Shown piece by piece: positions 1-9,212 of a stretch of DNA of 64,000 nt (position 1 is its first letter; every line of letters starts with the position of its first letter). A model generated the notes under the pieces. The model saw only the letters and a program-made list of their open reading frames with translations, was not told where the DNA came from and did not search any database. Made by a program: the position numbers and the translations under genes. Origin of the DNA: Desulfamplus magnetovallimortis (GTDB taxonomy: Bacteria; Desulfobacterota; Desulfobacteria; Desulfobacterales; Desulfobacteraceae); assembly GCF_900170035.1 (NCBI RefSeq), contig NZ_LT828541.1, positions 212,172 to 276,171 on the forward strand, given 5' to 3'.

Positions 1-207
1 TACTTTGGAATCCTTACCCTTGTTGGCCGTTCAGAAAATGGTGACCAGGTTTTGAAACTGCCCAACCTTCTTACAAAAAGGCTTTATGTTGACAGAATTA
101 ACGAAATGCTTCTGCCGGTACCTGTTAAACGGGATAAAGGAAAGGATGCTGCCAAAATAGGTAAAGCATTTCGTGCTCACTTCTTAAGAAAATCCGAAGG
201 ATATTGA
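1..207 (+). CDS. C-terminal part of an AAA-ATPase-like (PD-(D/E)XK-linked) family protein, 5' end outside window
   Basis: An open frame runs from base 1 to a TGA at 205-207. The 68 visible residues (YFGILTLVGRS, then PNLLTKRLYVDRI) resemble the stretch after the ATPase domain in the bacterial AAA-ATPase-like family, whose members normally continue into a PD-(D/E)XK nuclease domain. That domain would need well over 100 further residues, so this copy looks 3'-truncated. Its last 31 bases overlap tail-to-tail with the next gene on the opposite strand, consistent with an old deletion or rearrangement. The family assignment rests on recognising a short motif only. Confidence 0.45.
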   Translation, partial: YFGILTLVGRSENGDQVLKLPNLLTKRLYVDRINEMLLPVPVKRDKGKDAAKIGKAFRAHFLRKSEGY

Positions 208-953
208 AATGTTGCATGTGCATATTTATCATAGAGTTTCCTGATCTCGCCTCTCTTCAATAAATCTTCCATGCTTCTGTCAAAGATTGCTGCCAGTTTT
301 TCACCCCTCTCATCCTTTGTGAATACAACAAATAGTTTGAGTTCAAGAAGAGTCTGACGGTTAAAAAAAGATGCCTGATACTGATCCGTGTGGGTATTGA
401 AAAAATCGGTGATATCTGCCTTTGCATCAATATAAAAATCAAGCTTTCCGACATCAAAAAGCCTAAAAATCGCATCCCTGTCATTCATGCGCCTTATTTT
501 CAGTGTGGTTGTAATCTCCTCGCTGAAATAGTCGTCATAGGAGTAGCCCTTGATCCATGCAACTGTACTGTTCATAATGGATTCAAGGCCTTTCCACTGG
601 GATAGACGATCGTTTTTATATACAGCCTGTACCACATCCACTGCAAAGTGGTTCGCAGGGTATGTGCCATCCTCAATCTCCTCTTCATAGGCTCCGACCA
701 TGGCATCAACAACTTTCTGTTCCACCATTTTTACAGATGCATCATAGGACTGTTTTTTAACTTTTACAGTGTAACCTTCAGGTTCAAAAACAGCCCTGAA
801 TATATCCCAGTAAAGGCCGGTGCCATCGCTGTGGGTGGCATCTTTCCACTCTTCGCTTGCAAATGTTATGGTCATTTCATCAGCAATAACAACATCAGCC
901 AAAGTTAGTGCCATTAGTACCAGGCCGATGAAAACATATAAACATTTCTTCAT
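177..953 (-). CDS. periplasmic solute-binding protein, family 3 (amino-acid/PBPb type)
   Basis: The 258-residue protein begins with a clear signal peptide (two Lys, a hydrophobic core, VVIA before DEMTITFASEEW), so it is exported. The mature part has the PBPb pattern: an early ITFASEEW strand, a GLYWDIFRAVFE helix, and a VVDAMVGAYEEE segment. The length is normal for the family. No permease or ATPase gene lies beside it, so it is an orphan receptor; such orphans can feed an unlinked transporter or a sensor. The ligand cannot be told from the sequence. Transcription is leftward, and the 550-bp gap before recD2 holds repeats rather than a partner gene. Confidence 0.75.
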   Translation of the reverse strand: MKKCLYVFIGLVLMALTLADVVIADEMTITFASEEWKDATHSDGTGLYWDIFRAVFEPEGYTVKVKKQSYDASVKMVEQKVVDAMVGAYEEEIEDGTYPANHFAVDVVQAVYKNDRLSQWKGLESIMNSTVAWIKGYSYDDYFSEEITTTLKIRRMNDRDAIFRLFDVGKLDFYIDAKADITDFFNTHTDQYQASFFNRQTLLELKLFVVFTKDERGEKLAAIFDRSMEDLLKRGEIRKLYDKYAHATFQYPSDFLKK

Positions 954-990
954 TTCACAAAGCTCCTTAATTTAGTGTTTTCCAGTCAAT

Positions 991-1075
991 TTTATTAGAA
1001 AGTCTATATAAAATACTGATATAAAACGACTTTCATGTTTCGTTGTGATGCGTAAGCAAACATGGGGGTTATTCC
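991..1075. repeat. family A (variant A1) palindromic intergenic repeat
   Basis: The unit begins TTTATTAGAAAGTCT, has an inner GACTTTCATGTTTCGTTGTG block and ends near CAGCAAACATG-like sequence. GAAAGTC and GACTTTC can pair. Closely related copies lie at 6067-6163 and, inverted, at 22380-22620. I see no coding capacity. Confidence 0.6.
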
Positions 1076-1190
1076 AAATAGGCTCATAAAGACTGTTAAA
1101 AAATGATTTGGCTCTTAAGAAAAAACAGTTTCATAAATTTTTATTTCAAAAATATTCAGTTTATACTAAAAATAGAAGGTGCTAACAACA

Positions 1191-1457
1191 CTGGACTTTG
1201 GACAAATTTCACCCCTAATTGATTTTGAGTAAATTTTTTAACCTATTGAAAATACATATTTTTAGACATGTTTTGAATTTTAACCAAAAATATAAAGGAA
1301 TTATTCTGTGGTTTGCTCGTTTTTAGCATTGTCCAAAACCCCGAATAATATCCCCATATTGGTTTTAAGATTTGACACATGTTAAAATTTCTAATCATTT
1401 CAATACTTATCTTCACATCAAAAAATCAATGCTCCGTTAATTTTGTCCAAAGTCCGA
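1191..1457. mobile_element. MITE-like element with 14-bp terminal inverted repeats
   Basis: GGACTTTGGACAAA at 1193-1206 is exactly reverse-complemented at 1442-1455. The 7-mer AACAACA flanks the unit on both sides (1184-1190 and 1458-1464), as a target duplication would. The inside is AT-rich and non-coding. Only one copy is seen in the window, so mobility is inferred from structure. It ends about 50 bp upstream of recD2 and may carry that gene's promoter. Confidence 0.5.
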
Positions 1458-1506
1458 AACAACAGGAATTCTTAAAAAAATACCAACAGGAACACACTAT
1501 TTAAAA

Positions 1507-4041
1507 ATGCATATATCCACAACAAATTGCGGTATAATTCAAGAAAATCTAAAGGGAATTGTGGAAAGAGTCACATTCCATAATTCAGATAATGGCTGGT
1601 CAATTCTAAGGGTAATGCCCTTTTCCGATCCTGGCAGGCAGGAGACTGTTGTGGTGCATCAGACCAAAGTTTTTGCCGGAGCAACCATGGAGTTTTACGG
1701 TTCATGGACTGTACATAAAAAATATGGCCGACAATTTCATGCCACCCGTGCAGAGGAGAAGAAACCCGCCTCTTCGGCAGCCCTTGAGAAATATCTCGGC
1801 TCGGGACTTATAAAGGGGGTCGGCCCCAAAACTGCACGAAAAATTGTAAAACATTTTGATAAAAACACCCTGGATGTATTTGAAGAAGAGATTGAGAGAT
1901 TGACAGAAGTTCCTGGCATTGCCATGAAGAAACTTGAGATGATAAGCGAAGCGTGGAACGAACATAAATCCATCAGGGATGTTATGATGTTCTTGCAGTC
2001 CCACGGTATCAGTACTCTTTTTGCTGTTCGCATATATAAGGAGTATGGAGATAATGCAATCTCCATGGTGACAGAAGACCCATATCGCCTGGCAAATGAC
2101 TTTTACGGAATAGGCTTTTTTTCCGCAGACAGGGTTGCATTAAGCATCGGACTTGCCCCTGACAGTGAGCAGAGAATGATTGCCGCAATTCGTCATGTAC
2201 TTGCAGGGGCACGAAATTTTGGGCACTGTTATCTTACCTTTCCCCAGATCAACGAAGAGGTCTCATCCCTCCTTAACCTTGGCCTTGAACCTGATTACAT
2301 GGCTCAAAGGTTAAATGAGGTGCTTGAGCAGATGAAAAGTTCAAAAAAGCTCATGGTTCGCATGGTTGAACAGGAAGTGTGTTACTACTCAAGAAGCCTC
2401 TATTTTGATGAGCTTTATGTGGCATCAAGGGTGTTATCAATGTGCTCCGGAGATCCACCTGATGTTGAAAAAAACAGGATTGAACGCTGGGTATCGCTCT
2501 ACTGCAAAGCAAAAGATATTGCATTAAGTGATGAACAGAAGCGAGCTGTAATTGCCATTGCTTCTGAAAATTTTTCTGTTCTTACAGGCGGCCCTGGATG
2601 CGGCAAGACCACAACCACCCTTGTTATTGTAAAACTCATTGAGGCAATGAGCAACACCATGCCGCCATCAAAGGAGTTGAAAATCCTGCTTGCAGCACCA
2701 ACAGGAAGAGCTACCCAGAGAATGAGTGAAGTGATAGGAAGAGAAGCTAAAACCATACACCGGCTGCTGGAGTGGCAGAACGGCAAATTCAAGAAAAATG
2801 AGCACAATCCACTCAAAGCAGGATTTCTCATTGTGGATGAGTGTTCCATGCTTGATATAAGCCTTACCGCATCACTTCTTAAGGCTGTGCCAGATGGCTG
2901 TCAGGTGCTTTTCATAGGGGATGCCGACCAGCTCCCTTCTGTGGGCGCAGGAAATGTACTTAAAGATATAATTGCTTCAGGTGTTGTACCATGCTTTACA
3001 CTGACCCAAATCTTCCGCCAGGCCAAAGCTTCTCATATAATAAGATATGCCCATGAGATCAACAGCGGAAACATGCCCTGGATAGGCTCTCCATTCAATG
3101 AACCACACCTTTGGCAAAATGGTGTTGACTGCATGTTCATGGATTCAGATGAAGCCACAATGGAGCAGATGAAATTTATAAATCGCATCAAAAACGAGTG
3201 CATTGAAAGACATTCTGAAACAAAAGGAGAAAAAGAAGATGATGATTCCCAGTGCTATGAATTTAACATCAGTGAAACCATAAGACCCTATGAAACCGAG
3301 ATTAATATCCCTAAAAAATTCAGGCATGTGGATCTCAACACTCTGCTTTCAGCCGGCACAAGGGTGGAAGAGCTTGTCTCTGTTGTCAAAAAGGTACACC
3401 CCTGGTCATCCCTTCATTATGGATATTCAGCCCTTGATGTGGTGAGAATGCTATATCAGGAGTGGATTCCCAAATATTATGGAAAGGATTGTGAAATACA
3501 GATTCTTTCACCCATGACCCGTGGCTCCCTTGGAACCGTAAATTTAAACAGGGTTATACAGGAAGCATGCAACCCGCCAGGAGAGGGGAGACGCCAGATA
3601 AAGGTTGGGGAGAGAATTTTTCGGGTGGGAGACAGGGTGATTCACCGAAGGAACAACTATGACCTTGGTGTATTTAATGGGGATATCGGAAACATAATTG
3701 ATATGGATAACATGGAGCTTACCTGTTCTGTGAAATTCTTTCCTGATAACAAGGTGGTGAATTACAGTAAAGATGACATAATGGAGCTGGATCTTGCATA
3801 TGCAGTCACAATACACAAGTCACAGGGAAGCGAATTTGAGGCTGTGATTATCCCTGTTTTAACCCAGCATTTCAAAATGCTCTACCGGAACCTTATATAC
3901 ACCGGTCTTACAAGGGCAAGAAAACTTGCCGTGTTTGTGGGTACCCGCAAAGCAATGGCAATGGCTGTGAAAAATCAGGATACATCCCTTAGGCAGACAG
4001 CTTTGAGGGAGTTACTCATAAAAAGCGCAAGGATTTCGTAA
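1507..4041 (+). CDS. recD2: RecD2-type SF1 DNA helicase
   Basis: The 844-residue protein has the RecD2 architecture: an N-terminal OB-like segment (GIVERVTFHNSDNGW), tandem helix-hairpin-helix motifs at about residues 99-140 (LIKGVGPKTARKI, VPGIAMKKLEMI), Walker A GGPGCGKTT at about 361, Walker B VDECSMLD at about 443, GDADQLPSVGAG, TQIFRQA, and C-terminal TIHKSQGSEF and YTGLTRARKL. RecD2 proteins are 5'-3' helicases acting outside RecBCD, and no recB or recC lies nearby. A charged insertion of roughly 110 residues (about 540-650) separates the FRQ motif from the C-terminal helicase part. The ATG at 1507 has only a weak AGGA upstream. It is transcribed alone. Confidence 0.92.
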   Translation: MHISTTNCGIIQENLKGIVERVTFHNSDNGWSILRVMPFSDPGRQETVVVHQTKVFAGATMEFYGSWTVHKKYGRQFHATRAEEKKPASSAALEKYLGSGLIKGVGPKTARKIVKHFDKNTLDVFEEEIERLTEVPGIAMKKLEMISEAWNEHKSIRDVMMFLQSHGISTLFAVRIYKEYGDNAISMVTEDPYRLANDFYGIGFFSADRVALSIGLAPDSEQRMIAAIRHVLAGARNFGHCYLTFPQINEEVSSLLNLGLEPDYMAQRLNEVLEQMKSSKKLMVRMVEQEVCYYSRSLYFDELYVASRVLSMCSGDPPDVEKNRIERWVSLYCKAKDIALSDEQKRAVIAIASENFSVLTGGPGCGKTTTTLVIVKLIEAMSNTMPPSKELKILLAAPTGRATQRMSEVIGREAKTIHRLLEWQNGKFKKNEHNPLKAGFLIVDECSMLDISLTASLLKAVPDGCQVLFIGDADQLPSVGAGNVLKDIIASGVVPCFTLTQIFRQAKASHIIRYAHEINSGNMPWIGSPFNEPHLWQNGVDCMFMDSDEATMEQMKFINRIKNECIERHSETKGEKEDDDSQCYEFNISETIRPYETEINIPKKFRHVDLNTLLSAGTRVEELVSVVKKVHPWSSLHYGYSALDVVRMLYQEWIPKYYGKDCEIQILSPMTRGSLGTVNLNRVIQEACNPPGEGRRQIKVGERIFRVGDRVIHRRNNYDLGVFNGDIGNIIDMDNMELTCSVKFFPDNKVVNYSKDDIMELDLAYAVTIHKSQGSEFEAVIIPVLTQHFKMLYRNLIYTGLTRARKLAVFVGTRKAMAMAVKNQDTSLRQTALRELLIKSARIS

Positions 4042-4156
4042 AAAAAATAACATGGCGGATAACCACAACACAATCCAATGGATAAAAGTGGTTTTTTTAA
4101 CCGAAGCAACAAGAGCCCCCTTCTCTTTTTAACTTCATGGAAAAAGGAGATATCTG

Positions 4157-5749
4157 ATGTCGGAAGGACTACTGCAACTCATTGCCAAAGGTGAAGGCAT
4201 TGAACTTGAGTTCAAAACCTGCCGAAATAAGCTCAATCGTGATGTTTATGAAACGGTTTGTGCTTTTCTTAACCGCCATGGCGGCACCCTGTTTCTGGGA
4301 ATTAATGACAATGGTGATATTCAAGGCATTGAACCCCAGGCACTTGCACAAATCCGCAAAGACTTTGCTACATCCATAAACAATCCCCAAAAACTATCAC
4401 CGCCAACATATCTTTCAATCAATGAGGAAGAGATAGAGGGCAAAAGGCTTCTAAGGATTTATGTCCCGGAAAGCTCACAGGTGCATCGCTGCAACGGCCG
4501 AATATATGATCGCAATGAGGATGGTGATCTTGATATTACCGATCAAACAGTTCAGGTGGCATGGCTTTACCAGCGTAAACAGGCAACATACAGTGAAAAC
4601 AGGGTATATCCCTGGATAGAGATAGATGAGCTTAGAAAAGATCTGATGGAAGATTGTCGAAAATACCTGCGTATTAACGACCCCAATCATCCCTGGGGAA
4701 AAATGGATGATATGCAGATGCTCAAAAGTGCCCAGCTATATCAAAAAGATCCCGTAACCGGCAATTATGGCGTGACCCTGGCAGGTGTAATGCTTTTTGG
4801 CTCAGATCACAATATTCTACAGATCTGCCCGGCACATCGAACCGATCTTATTCTGCGTAAAGTAAATGTAGATCGTTATGATGACCGTGACCTTGTACGC
4901 ACCAATCTGATTGAAAGTTATGACAGAATTCTATCTTTTATAAAAAAACACCTTGCAGATCCCTTTTACCTTGAAGGGATAGAAAGACGGAGTTTAAGGG
5001 ATATTATTTTTCGTGAAGTTGCCTCAAACATGCTCATTCATCGTGAATATGCAAGCGGTGCCACATCCCGTATCATTATAGAGTATGGGCGAGTGGTGAC
5101 AGACAACCCCAGCCGCCCCAACGGTTTTGGCCTTCTAAACCCTGAAACATCTACTCCTTTTCAGAAAAATCCTGTTTTAAGTGCTTTCTTTCGTGTCATA
5201 GACCGTGCTGATGAGCTTGGTTCAGGTATGCGTAAGATGATGCGTTACTGCAAAAAATATGGCGGTGCCGATCCCCAGCTTATCGAAGGTGATAACTTCC
5301 GCATGATTATCCATGTACCGGAGTTTGGTGGAAACCCTGCTAAAAAAGCCACGATTGTTCATATGGATGATAATGGGGTAAAGGTTAGCCAACAAAGTGG
5401 GATGCATGATGGGGTGCATGATGGGGTGCATGATGGGGTGCATGATGGGGTGCATGATGGGGTGCATGATGGGGTGCATGATGGGGTGCATGATGGGGTG
5501 CATGATGGGGTGCATGAGCATAGTTTAACAGAAACCATGAAAACAATAATTAAACACTTAGAAACCCCCCTATCAACACCACAACTGTTGAACCTACTGG
5601 GATATCCACGAAGAACAAGAAATTATGAATCATCTATAAAATTTTTGTTAAATAAAAGCTTAATTGAAATGACTATTCCCGATAAACCCCGAAGTAAAAA
5701 TCAAAAATACCGCCTCACCGAAAAAGGCAGACAAACCATAGAGGAATGA
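4157..5749 (+). CDS. AlbA_2 (Schlafen-type) DNA-binding / RecG-like ATPase-fold regulator with (HDGV)9 linker
   Basis: The 530 residues fall into an AlbA_2 putative DNA-binding domain (about 10-125; FLNRHGGTLFLGINDNG), a RecG-like C-terminal ATP-binding region (about 270-380; REVASNMLIHREY, DELGSGMRKM), a linker of nine HDGV repeats (417-452), and a C-terminal winged-helix-like segment (about 455-530). Such proteins are usually annotated as putative transcriptional regulators or ATP-binding proteins. The start has a good SD (AAGGAG). The stop codon lies inside a family D repeat that begins at 5743, so the extreme C-terminus is contributed by the repeat. The cellular role is unknown. Confidence 0.8.
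   Translation: MSEGLLQLIAKGEGIELEFKTCRNKLNRDVYETVCAFLNRHGGTLFLGINDNGDIQGIEPQALAQIRKDFATSINNPQKLSPPTYLSINEEEIEGKRLLRIYVPESSQVHRCNGRIYDRNEDGDLDITDQTVQVAWLYQRKQATYSENRVYPWIEIDELRKDLMEDCRKYLRINDPNHPWGKMDDMQMLKSAQLYQKDPVTGNYGVTLAGVMLFGSDHNILQICPAHRTDLILRKVNVDRYDDRDLVRTNLIESYDRILSFIKKHLADPFYLEGIERRSLRDIIFREVASNMLIHREYASGATSRIIIEYGRVVTDNPSRPNGFGLLNPETSTPFQKNPVLSAFFRVIDRADELGSGMRKMMRYCKKYGGADPQLIEGDNFRMIIHVPEFGGNPAKKATIVHMDDNGVKVSQQSGMHDGVHDGVHDGVHDGVHDGVHDGVHDGVHDGVHDGVHEHSLTETMKTIIKHLETPLSTPQLLNLLGYPRRTRNYESSIKFLLNKSLIEMTIPDKPRSKNQKYRLTEKGRQTIEE
5405..5512 (+). repeat. in-frame 12-bp minisatellite, nine perfect copies
   Basis: The unit CATGATGGGGTG is repeated nine times without a mismatch and encodes HDGV. 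Because 12 is a multiple of 3, copy-number change would keep the downstream winged helix in frame and only alter linker length. Confidence 0.95.
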
Positions 5750-5842
5750 GTACGAAATAACTTTACCATTCTGATTTAAACTAAGCGGGCGAGACGCCAG
5801 CGTTCCCAGAAATGAATGGGCACGTTATTTAAAACCCATTCC
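5743..5842. repeat. family D palindromic element overlapping a stop codon
   Basis: It starts GGAATGAGTACGAAATAAC and ends with GTTATTTAAAACCCATTCC, forming imperfect inverted ends. The TGA of the upstream gene (5747-5749) is inside the left end. Relatives lie at 12227, 33002, 40057, 40226 and 59777. Confidence 0.6.
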
Positions 5843-5890
5843 GGAAAAAATAAATTCTATAAACCTTCTCAAAACCCATAAGTTCTAAAT

Positions 5891-5935
5891 ACTTGCTACC
5901 AGATAACTTGCTACCAGATAACTTTCTACCAGATA
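5891..5935 (+). repeat. 15-bp tandem repeat, three copies
   Basis: ACTTGCTACCAGATA occurs three times head to tail, with one substitution (G to T) in the third copy. Non-coding. Confidence 0.85.
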
Positions 5936-6055
5936 TTGTGTTTTTCATTGCCTTAAAATTACTATTGATGGTAGCTGATAAAAAAACTTATGACTGGTGA
6001 GGGAAAAATATATTGATGAGGAACGTTCAACATGGAATGGCTAATTTCCTTTCAT

Positions 6056-6213
6056 GGAGTTTACACTTTTTTATTAGAAAGCCTCCGTAACATACTGATA
6101 CACAACGACTTTCATGTTTCGTTGAGATGCGTCAGCAAACATGGATGTTTATTATAAATGCCTATAAATGGGCGTAGTTTCCCAAAAAGTGTAAAGCAGG
6201 AAATGTAACATCC
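6056..6213. repeat. family B element interrupted by a family A1 copy
   Basis: Family B arms (GAGTTTACACTTTT on the left, AAAAAGTGTAAAGCAGG on the right) are separated by a complete A1 repeat starting TTATTAGAAAGCC. This indicates that A inserted into B. It lies just downstream of the rpiR-type gene's stop. Confidence 0.5.
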
Positions 6214-6227
6214 TTATTTTTGCATGA

Positions 6228-7316
6228 TCACCATGACCTTATGTTAAAAAGAAGATCATTTTCAAGATAAATCTGTTCCACCCGCTCCTGGTGAATCTTG
6301 AGCATCTCTCCCTGCCCTGCTGCAACCTCCTGAACAATATACTTTATGACGCAGAGCATATTTGATGGCGTTCCAATGAATGGAACTGATTTAAGTGGCA
6401 CCACAAGGGCAAGATCAGCAAACTGGATAACAGGTGAGGTTGAGCTGTCGGTAATAACAAGCAACTTATGCCCAAGACGCCTTGTAAGCTTGCTGATTTT
6501 GATCAACTCATTGGGATAGCGGGTCGTTGCAACCAGAACCACAAGGGAATCATCAGGTGCATTGGAGAGGGTATCAATGGCTGTTGAGTCACTGCCCTTT
6601 AAAATGGAAATTCCCTTTCTCACCTTTGTCATTGCCCATCCCATGTAGTATGCAAATGCATATGATATCCTTGAACCCACGATGTAAATGTCATGGCTTG
6701 CAATCATTTGACTCACAAAATCATTCATAATATTGACATCAATCATTTCATAGAGCAGGCGAAGTTCACTCAACTCCTCAAAGACAACCCTGTGAAGCCT
6801 GTCAATTCCTGGCTCCTGGCGCATTTTCTCCATATCACTTCTGTCAGGCAGATTGACGCCGGTACTGACAAAATCCTTTAACGACTGCTGAAGGTCTCCA
6901 TATCCTTTGTAGCCCACGCCATTTGCAAAGCGAACCACAGTGGCTTCACTGGTACCACAGGCTTCAGCAAGCTGTTTTGTGGTCATTAAAACAACTTTTC
7001 CGGGATTCTGCACAATATATTTTCCAAGTATCTTTGCCTTGGGAGTCAATTCATCCATTCTGCCCATAATATTTCTTATGGCAGGGTGGGATGAATCCTG
7101 AAAGGAGTTCTCTCTTTCAGAGTCCGGAAATGCTGATTTACTTCCAGCGACTGGCGGCTCTGCATCCAGCTCTTCAGATAAAACGACCTTTGATGCCAAT
7201 GCATCTGCCCCCTCTTTATCAGAAAAAAAAGAAGCGGATTCCCTTGATGGGTTATTGCAATTACTGCCTGATGAAATAAAATCATTCATAAACTTAAATT
7301 TTTCTTGATTAAACAT
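6228..7316 (-). CDS. RpiR/MurR-family transcriptional regulator (HTH_6 + SIS)
   Basis: The protein carries an RpiR-type helix-turn-helix (LGKYIVQNPGKVVLMTTKQ, then TSEATVVRFANGVGYKGY) and a C-terminal SIS domain (IYIVGSRISYAFAYYMGW; DDSLVVLVATTRYPNEL; LLVITDSSTSPV). SIS domains in this family bind phosphosugars or other small effectors. It is transcribed away from soxB across a 200-bp gap, the usual place for a local regulator, so control of the sox genes is inferred. The start is uncertain: ATGs at 7316 and 7289 lack good SDs, and a TTG at 7361 is possible. A polar, low-complexity stretch of about 65 residues precedes the HTH, longer than usual for the family. Confidence 0.85.
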   Translation of the reverse strand: MFNQEKFKFMNDFISSGSNCNNPSRESASFFSDKEGADALASKVVLSEELDAEPPVAGSKSAFPDSERENSFQDSSHPAIRNIMGRMDELTPKAKILGKYIVQNPGKVVLMTTKQLAEACGTSEATVVRFANGVGYKGYGDLQQSLKDFVSTGVNLPDRSDMEKMRQEPGIDRLHRVVFEELSELRLLYEMIDVNIMNDFVSQMIASHDIYIVGSRISYAFAYYMGWAMTKVRKGISILKGSDSTAIDTLSNAPDDSLVVLVATTRYPNELIKISKLTRRLGHKLLVITDSSTSPVIQFADLALVVPLKSVPFIGTPSNMLCVIKYIVQEVAAGQGEMLKIHQERVEQIYLENDLLFNIRSW

Positions 7317-7430
7317 GTCAATAAAATAGATATCAATATATATAGTTGCCGTTTCTGGCAAAAAATAGCCCTCAAATTTATGAAAGTCAACGATTATTAA
7401 TTCAAAAATTATAATTTTAAAAAAAACTTC

Positions 7431-7459
7431 TTGACATAATTCATTTCATTGAGTATCAG
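7431..7459 (+). promoter_or_regulatory. candidate sigma-70 promoter for the sox genes
   Basis: TTGACA at 7431-7436 is followed after 17 bp by TATCAG at 7454-7459, about 58 bp upstream of the soxB start. The -35 is perfect and the -10 matches four of six positions. Confidence 0.4.
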
Positions 7460-7517
7460 GTAAATTATCCAGTCAGTTTTTCACTAACCTTGCAGCAAAT
7501 ATTTTAAGAGAAGGCTT

Positions 7518-8741
7518 ATGTTTGGTAAATACAAACCCATGTGGGGCGAAAAGACCCAGCTCAAATCAAGTTATGATGCGGTAATCATTGGAGGCGGACT
7601 TCACAGTCTTGCAACAGCCTATTACCTTGCAAAGGAACATGGTATCACCGATGTAGCCATAATTGAAAAAAACTACATCGGATTTGGCGGTGCTGGCAGA
7701 AACACCGCCATTGTCCGTGCCAATCAGCGTACCCAGTACAATGTTCCTCTCTATAAGGAAGCCCTTGACCTCTGGCCGGTTCTCACAAAGGAACTGGATT
7801 ACAACCTGATGTTTAACAATTGCGGCAACCTGAACCTGATGCACAGCGAGGCAGCCATGAAAGCGGCCCGCATGACCATCTGCACAGCTCAGTACCATGG
7901 GGTTGAAAGTCACCTCATTGATGCCAAAGAGGCAAAAGAACTTGTGCCTGCACTGAACATTTCAGAGGATATTACCTTTCCCATCCACGGAGCCATGTTT
8001 CATCCGCCAGGTGGTATTGTCCGTCATGATGCAGTTGTATGGGGACTTGCACGGGGTGCTTCAAAGTATGGAGTGGAAATTCATCAGCAGACTGAAGCCA
8101 CAGCCATAAATACCCGCAACGGCAAAGTTGTCTCTGTTGAAACAGATCGTGGAACTATAAACACCAGCAAGGTTCTTATCTCTGCCGGTGGCTACTCTGC
8201 ATCGCTTATTAACAAAATGATGGGAATCAGACTGCCTGTAAGTGTTCTGACCATCCAGGCAATGGTTACCCAGCCACTTAAACCTCTTTTAAACCATGTT
8301 GTTTCATCCGGTGCATACCACTGCTATGCAAATCAGACACTGAAAGGCGAGATTGCAACCGGTGCACACATGGATCAATGGCCTAACTACACAACCCAGA
8401 CCACTGCACACTACATTAAGCACCAGGCAGAAGCCCTGTCAGAGTTCCTTCCCTGTCTGAGGGGCGTAAGATTCATGAGAATCTGGGGCGGCCTTGCTGA
8501 CATGACCCCTGACATGGCCCCCATAATGGATGGAAATGATCAGGTTGAAGGTTTCTTCTTCAATTGCGGCTGGGGTTATTTTGGATTCAAATCCTGTTCG
8601 GCTGCCGGAAAGCATATGGCTGAGTTCATGGCAAACGGCGAAGCCCCGAATATCCTCAAGCCCTTTAATCTAAAGCGCTACGAAGAGCATAAACTCATGG
8701 GCGAAACTGCGGCACTTGTAACCTATACACCGGATAACTAA
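7518..8741 (+). CDS. soxB: sarcosine oxidase/dehydrogenase beta-subunit homologue
   Basis: The 407-residue protein resembles the beta subunit of heterotetrameric sarcosine oxidases throughout: an FAD-binding VIIGGGLHSLATAYYLAKEHG near the N-terminus, GRNTAIVRAN, a PPGGIVRHDAVVWG motif, and WGGLADMTPDMAPI near the C-terminus. His170 in RHDAV aligns with the histidine that carries covalent FMN in the Corynebacterium enzyme, so that flavin is probably retained. The family oxidises the N-methyl group of sarcosine. In this anaerobic-looking genome, ETF is the more likely acceptor than O2 (inference). SD AGAAGG precedes the ATG. It is the first gene of the set, followed by soxD after 210 bp. Confidence 0.88.
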   Translation: MFGKYKPMWGEKTQLKSSYDAVIIGGGLHSLATAYYLAKEHGITDVAIIEKNYIGFGGAGRNTAIVRANQRTQYNVPLYKEALDLWPVLTKELDYNLMFNNCGNLNLMHSEAAMKAARMTICTAQYHGVESHLIDAKEAKELVPALNISEDITFPIHGAMFHPPGGIVRHDAVVWGLARGASKYGVEIHQQTEATAINTRNGKVVSVETDRGTINTSKVLISAGGYSASLINKMMGIRLPVSVLTIQAMVTQPLKPLLNHVVSSGAYHCYANQTLKGEIATGAHMDQWPNYTTQTTAHYIKHQAEALSEFLPCLRGVRFMRIWGGLADMTPDMAPIMDGNDQVEGFFFNCGWGYFGFKSCSAAGKHMAEFMANGEAPNILKPFNLKRYEEHKLMGETAALVTYTPDN

Positions 8742-8951
8742 AAATTGATGAACCTGTAAAAATCCGATTCTTATTTTTTGCCGTAAAACACTCAACCTGG
8801 ATAAGCCAGAACCAAAAAGGCTATCTGATTTAATTGCCACTTGCCCAAAAAGTAAGAAAAAAACAGAAATGCGAATCTAAAGTAGAAGGATTAATACCGG
8901 CTTTTTATTCAGGATTTTTTACCAAACCATCAAAATTCATGGAGAAAAACA

Positions 8952-9212
8952 ATGGCTTTAACAATCACATGTCCGGTCTGTGGAAAACGCAACGGATATG
9001 AGTTCAGATATGGCGGGGAAGACAAGGGTCCAAGACCTGATGAAGCAGGTCTGACACCCCAGAGCTGGTGTGACTATGTACATATGAACAACTGTGTTGC
9101 AGGCGTCCAGAAGGAGTGGTGGTTCCACAAGGACGGCTGCGGCTCATGGTTTACCATTCACAGAAATACAACAACCAATCTTCAAGTGGCAACTCCGGAG
9201 GCTGACAGATGA
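8952..9212 (+). CDS. soxD: sarcosine oxidase delta-subunit homologue (zinc-binding)
   Basis: This 86-residue protein has the SoxD cysteine pattern: CPVCG at residues 6-10, then further cysteines in WCDYVHMNNC and a DGCGSWFTIHRNT tail. In known enzymes delta binds zinc and packs against the alpha subunit. The SD is GGAG, 7 bp before ATG. The stop overlaps the soxA start (ATGA at 9209-9212), so the two are translationally coupled. The 210-bp gap before it holds no gene. Confidence 0.88.
   Translation: MALTITCPVCGKRNGYEFRYGGEDKGPRPDEAGLTPQSWCDYVHMNNCVAGVQKEWWFHKDGCGSWFTIHRNTTTNLQVATPEADR

Noticed and set aside
5222-5521. Minus-strand frame with repeated MHPI
   Set aside because: It is the antisense reading of the HDGV minisatellite and has no start signals or family match.
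8575-8610. TTCAAATCC stretch resembling a tRNA T-arm
   Set aside because: It lies inside soxB in frame (FGFKSCS) and no acceptor or anticodon stem can be built around it.
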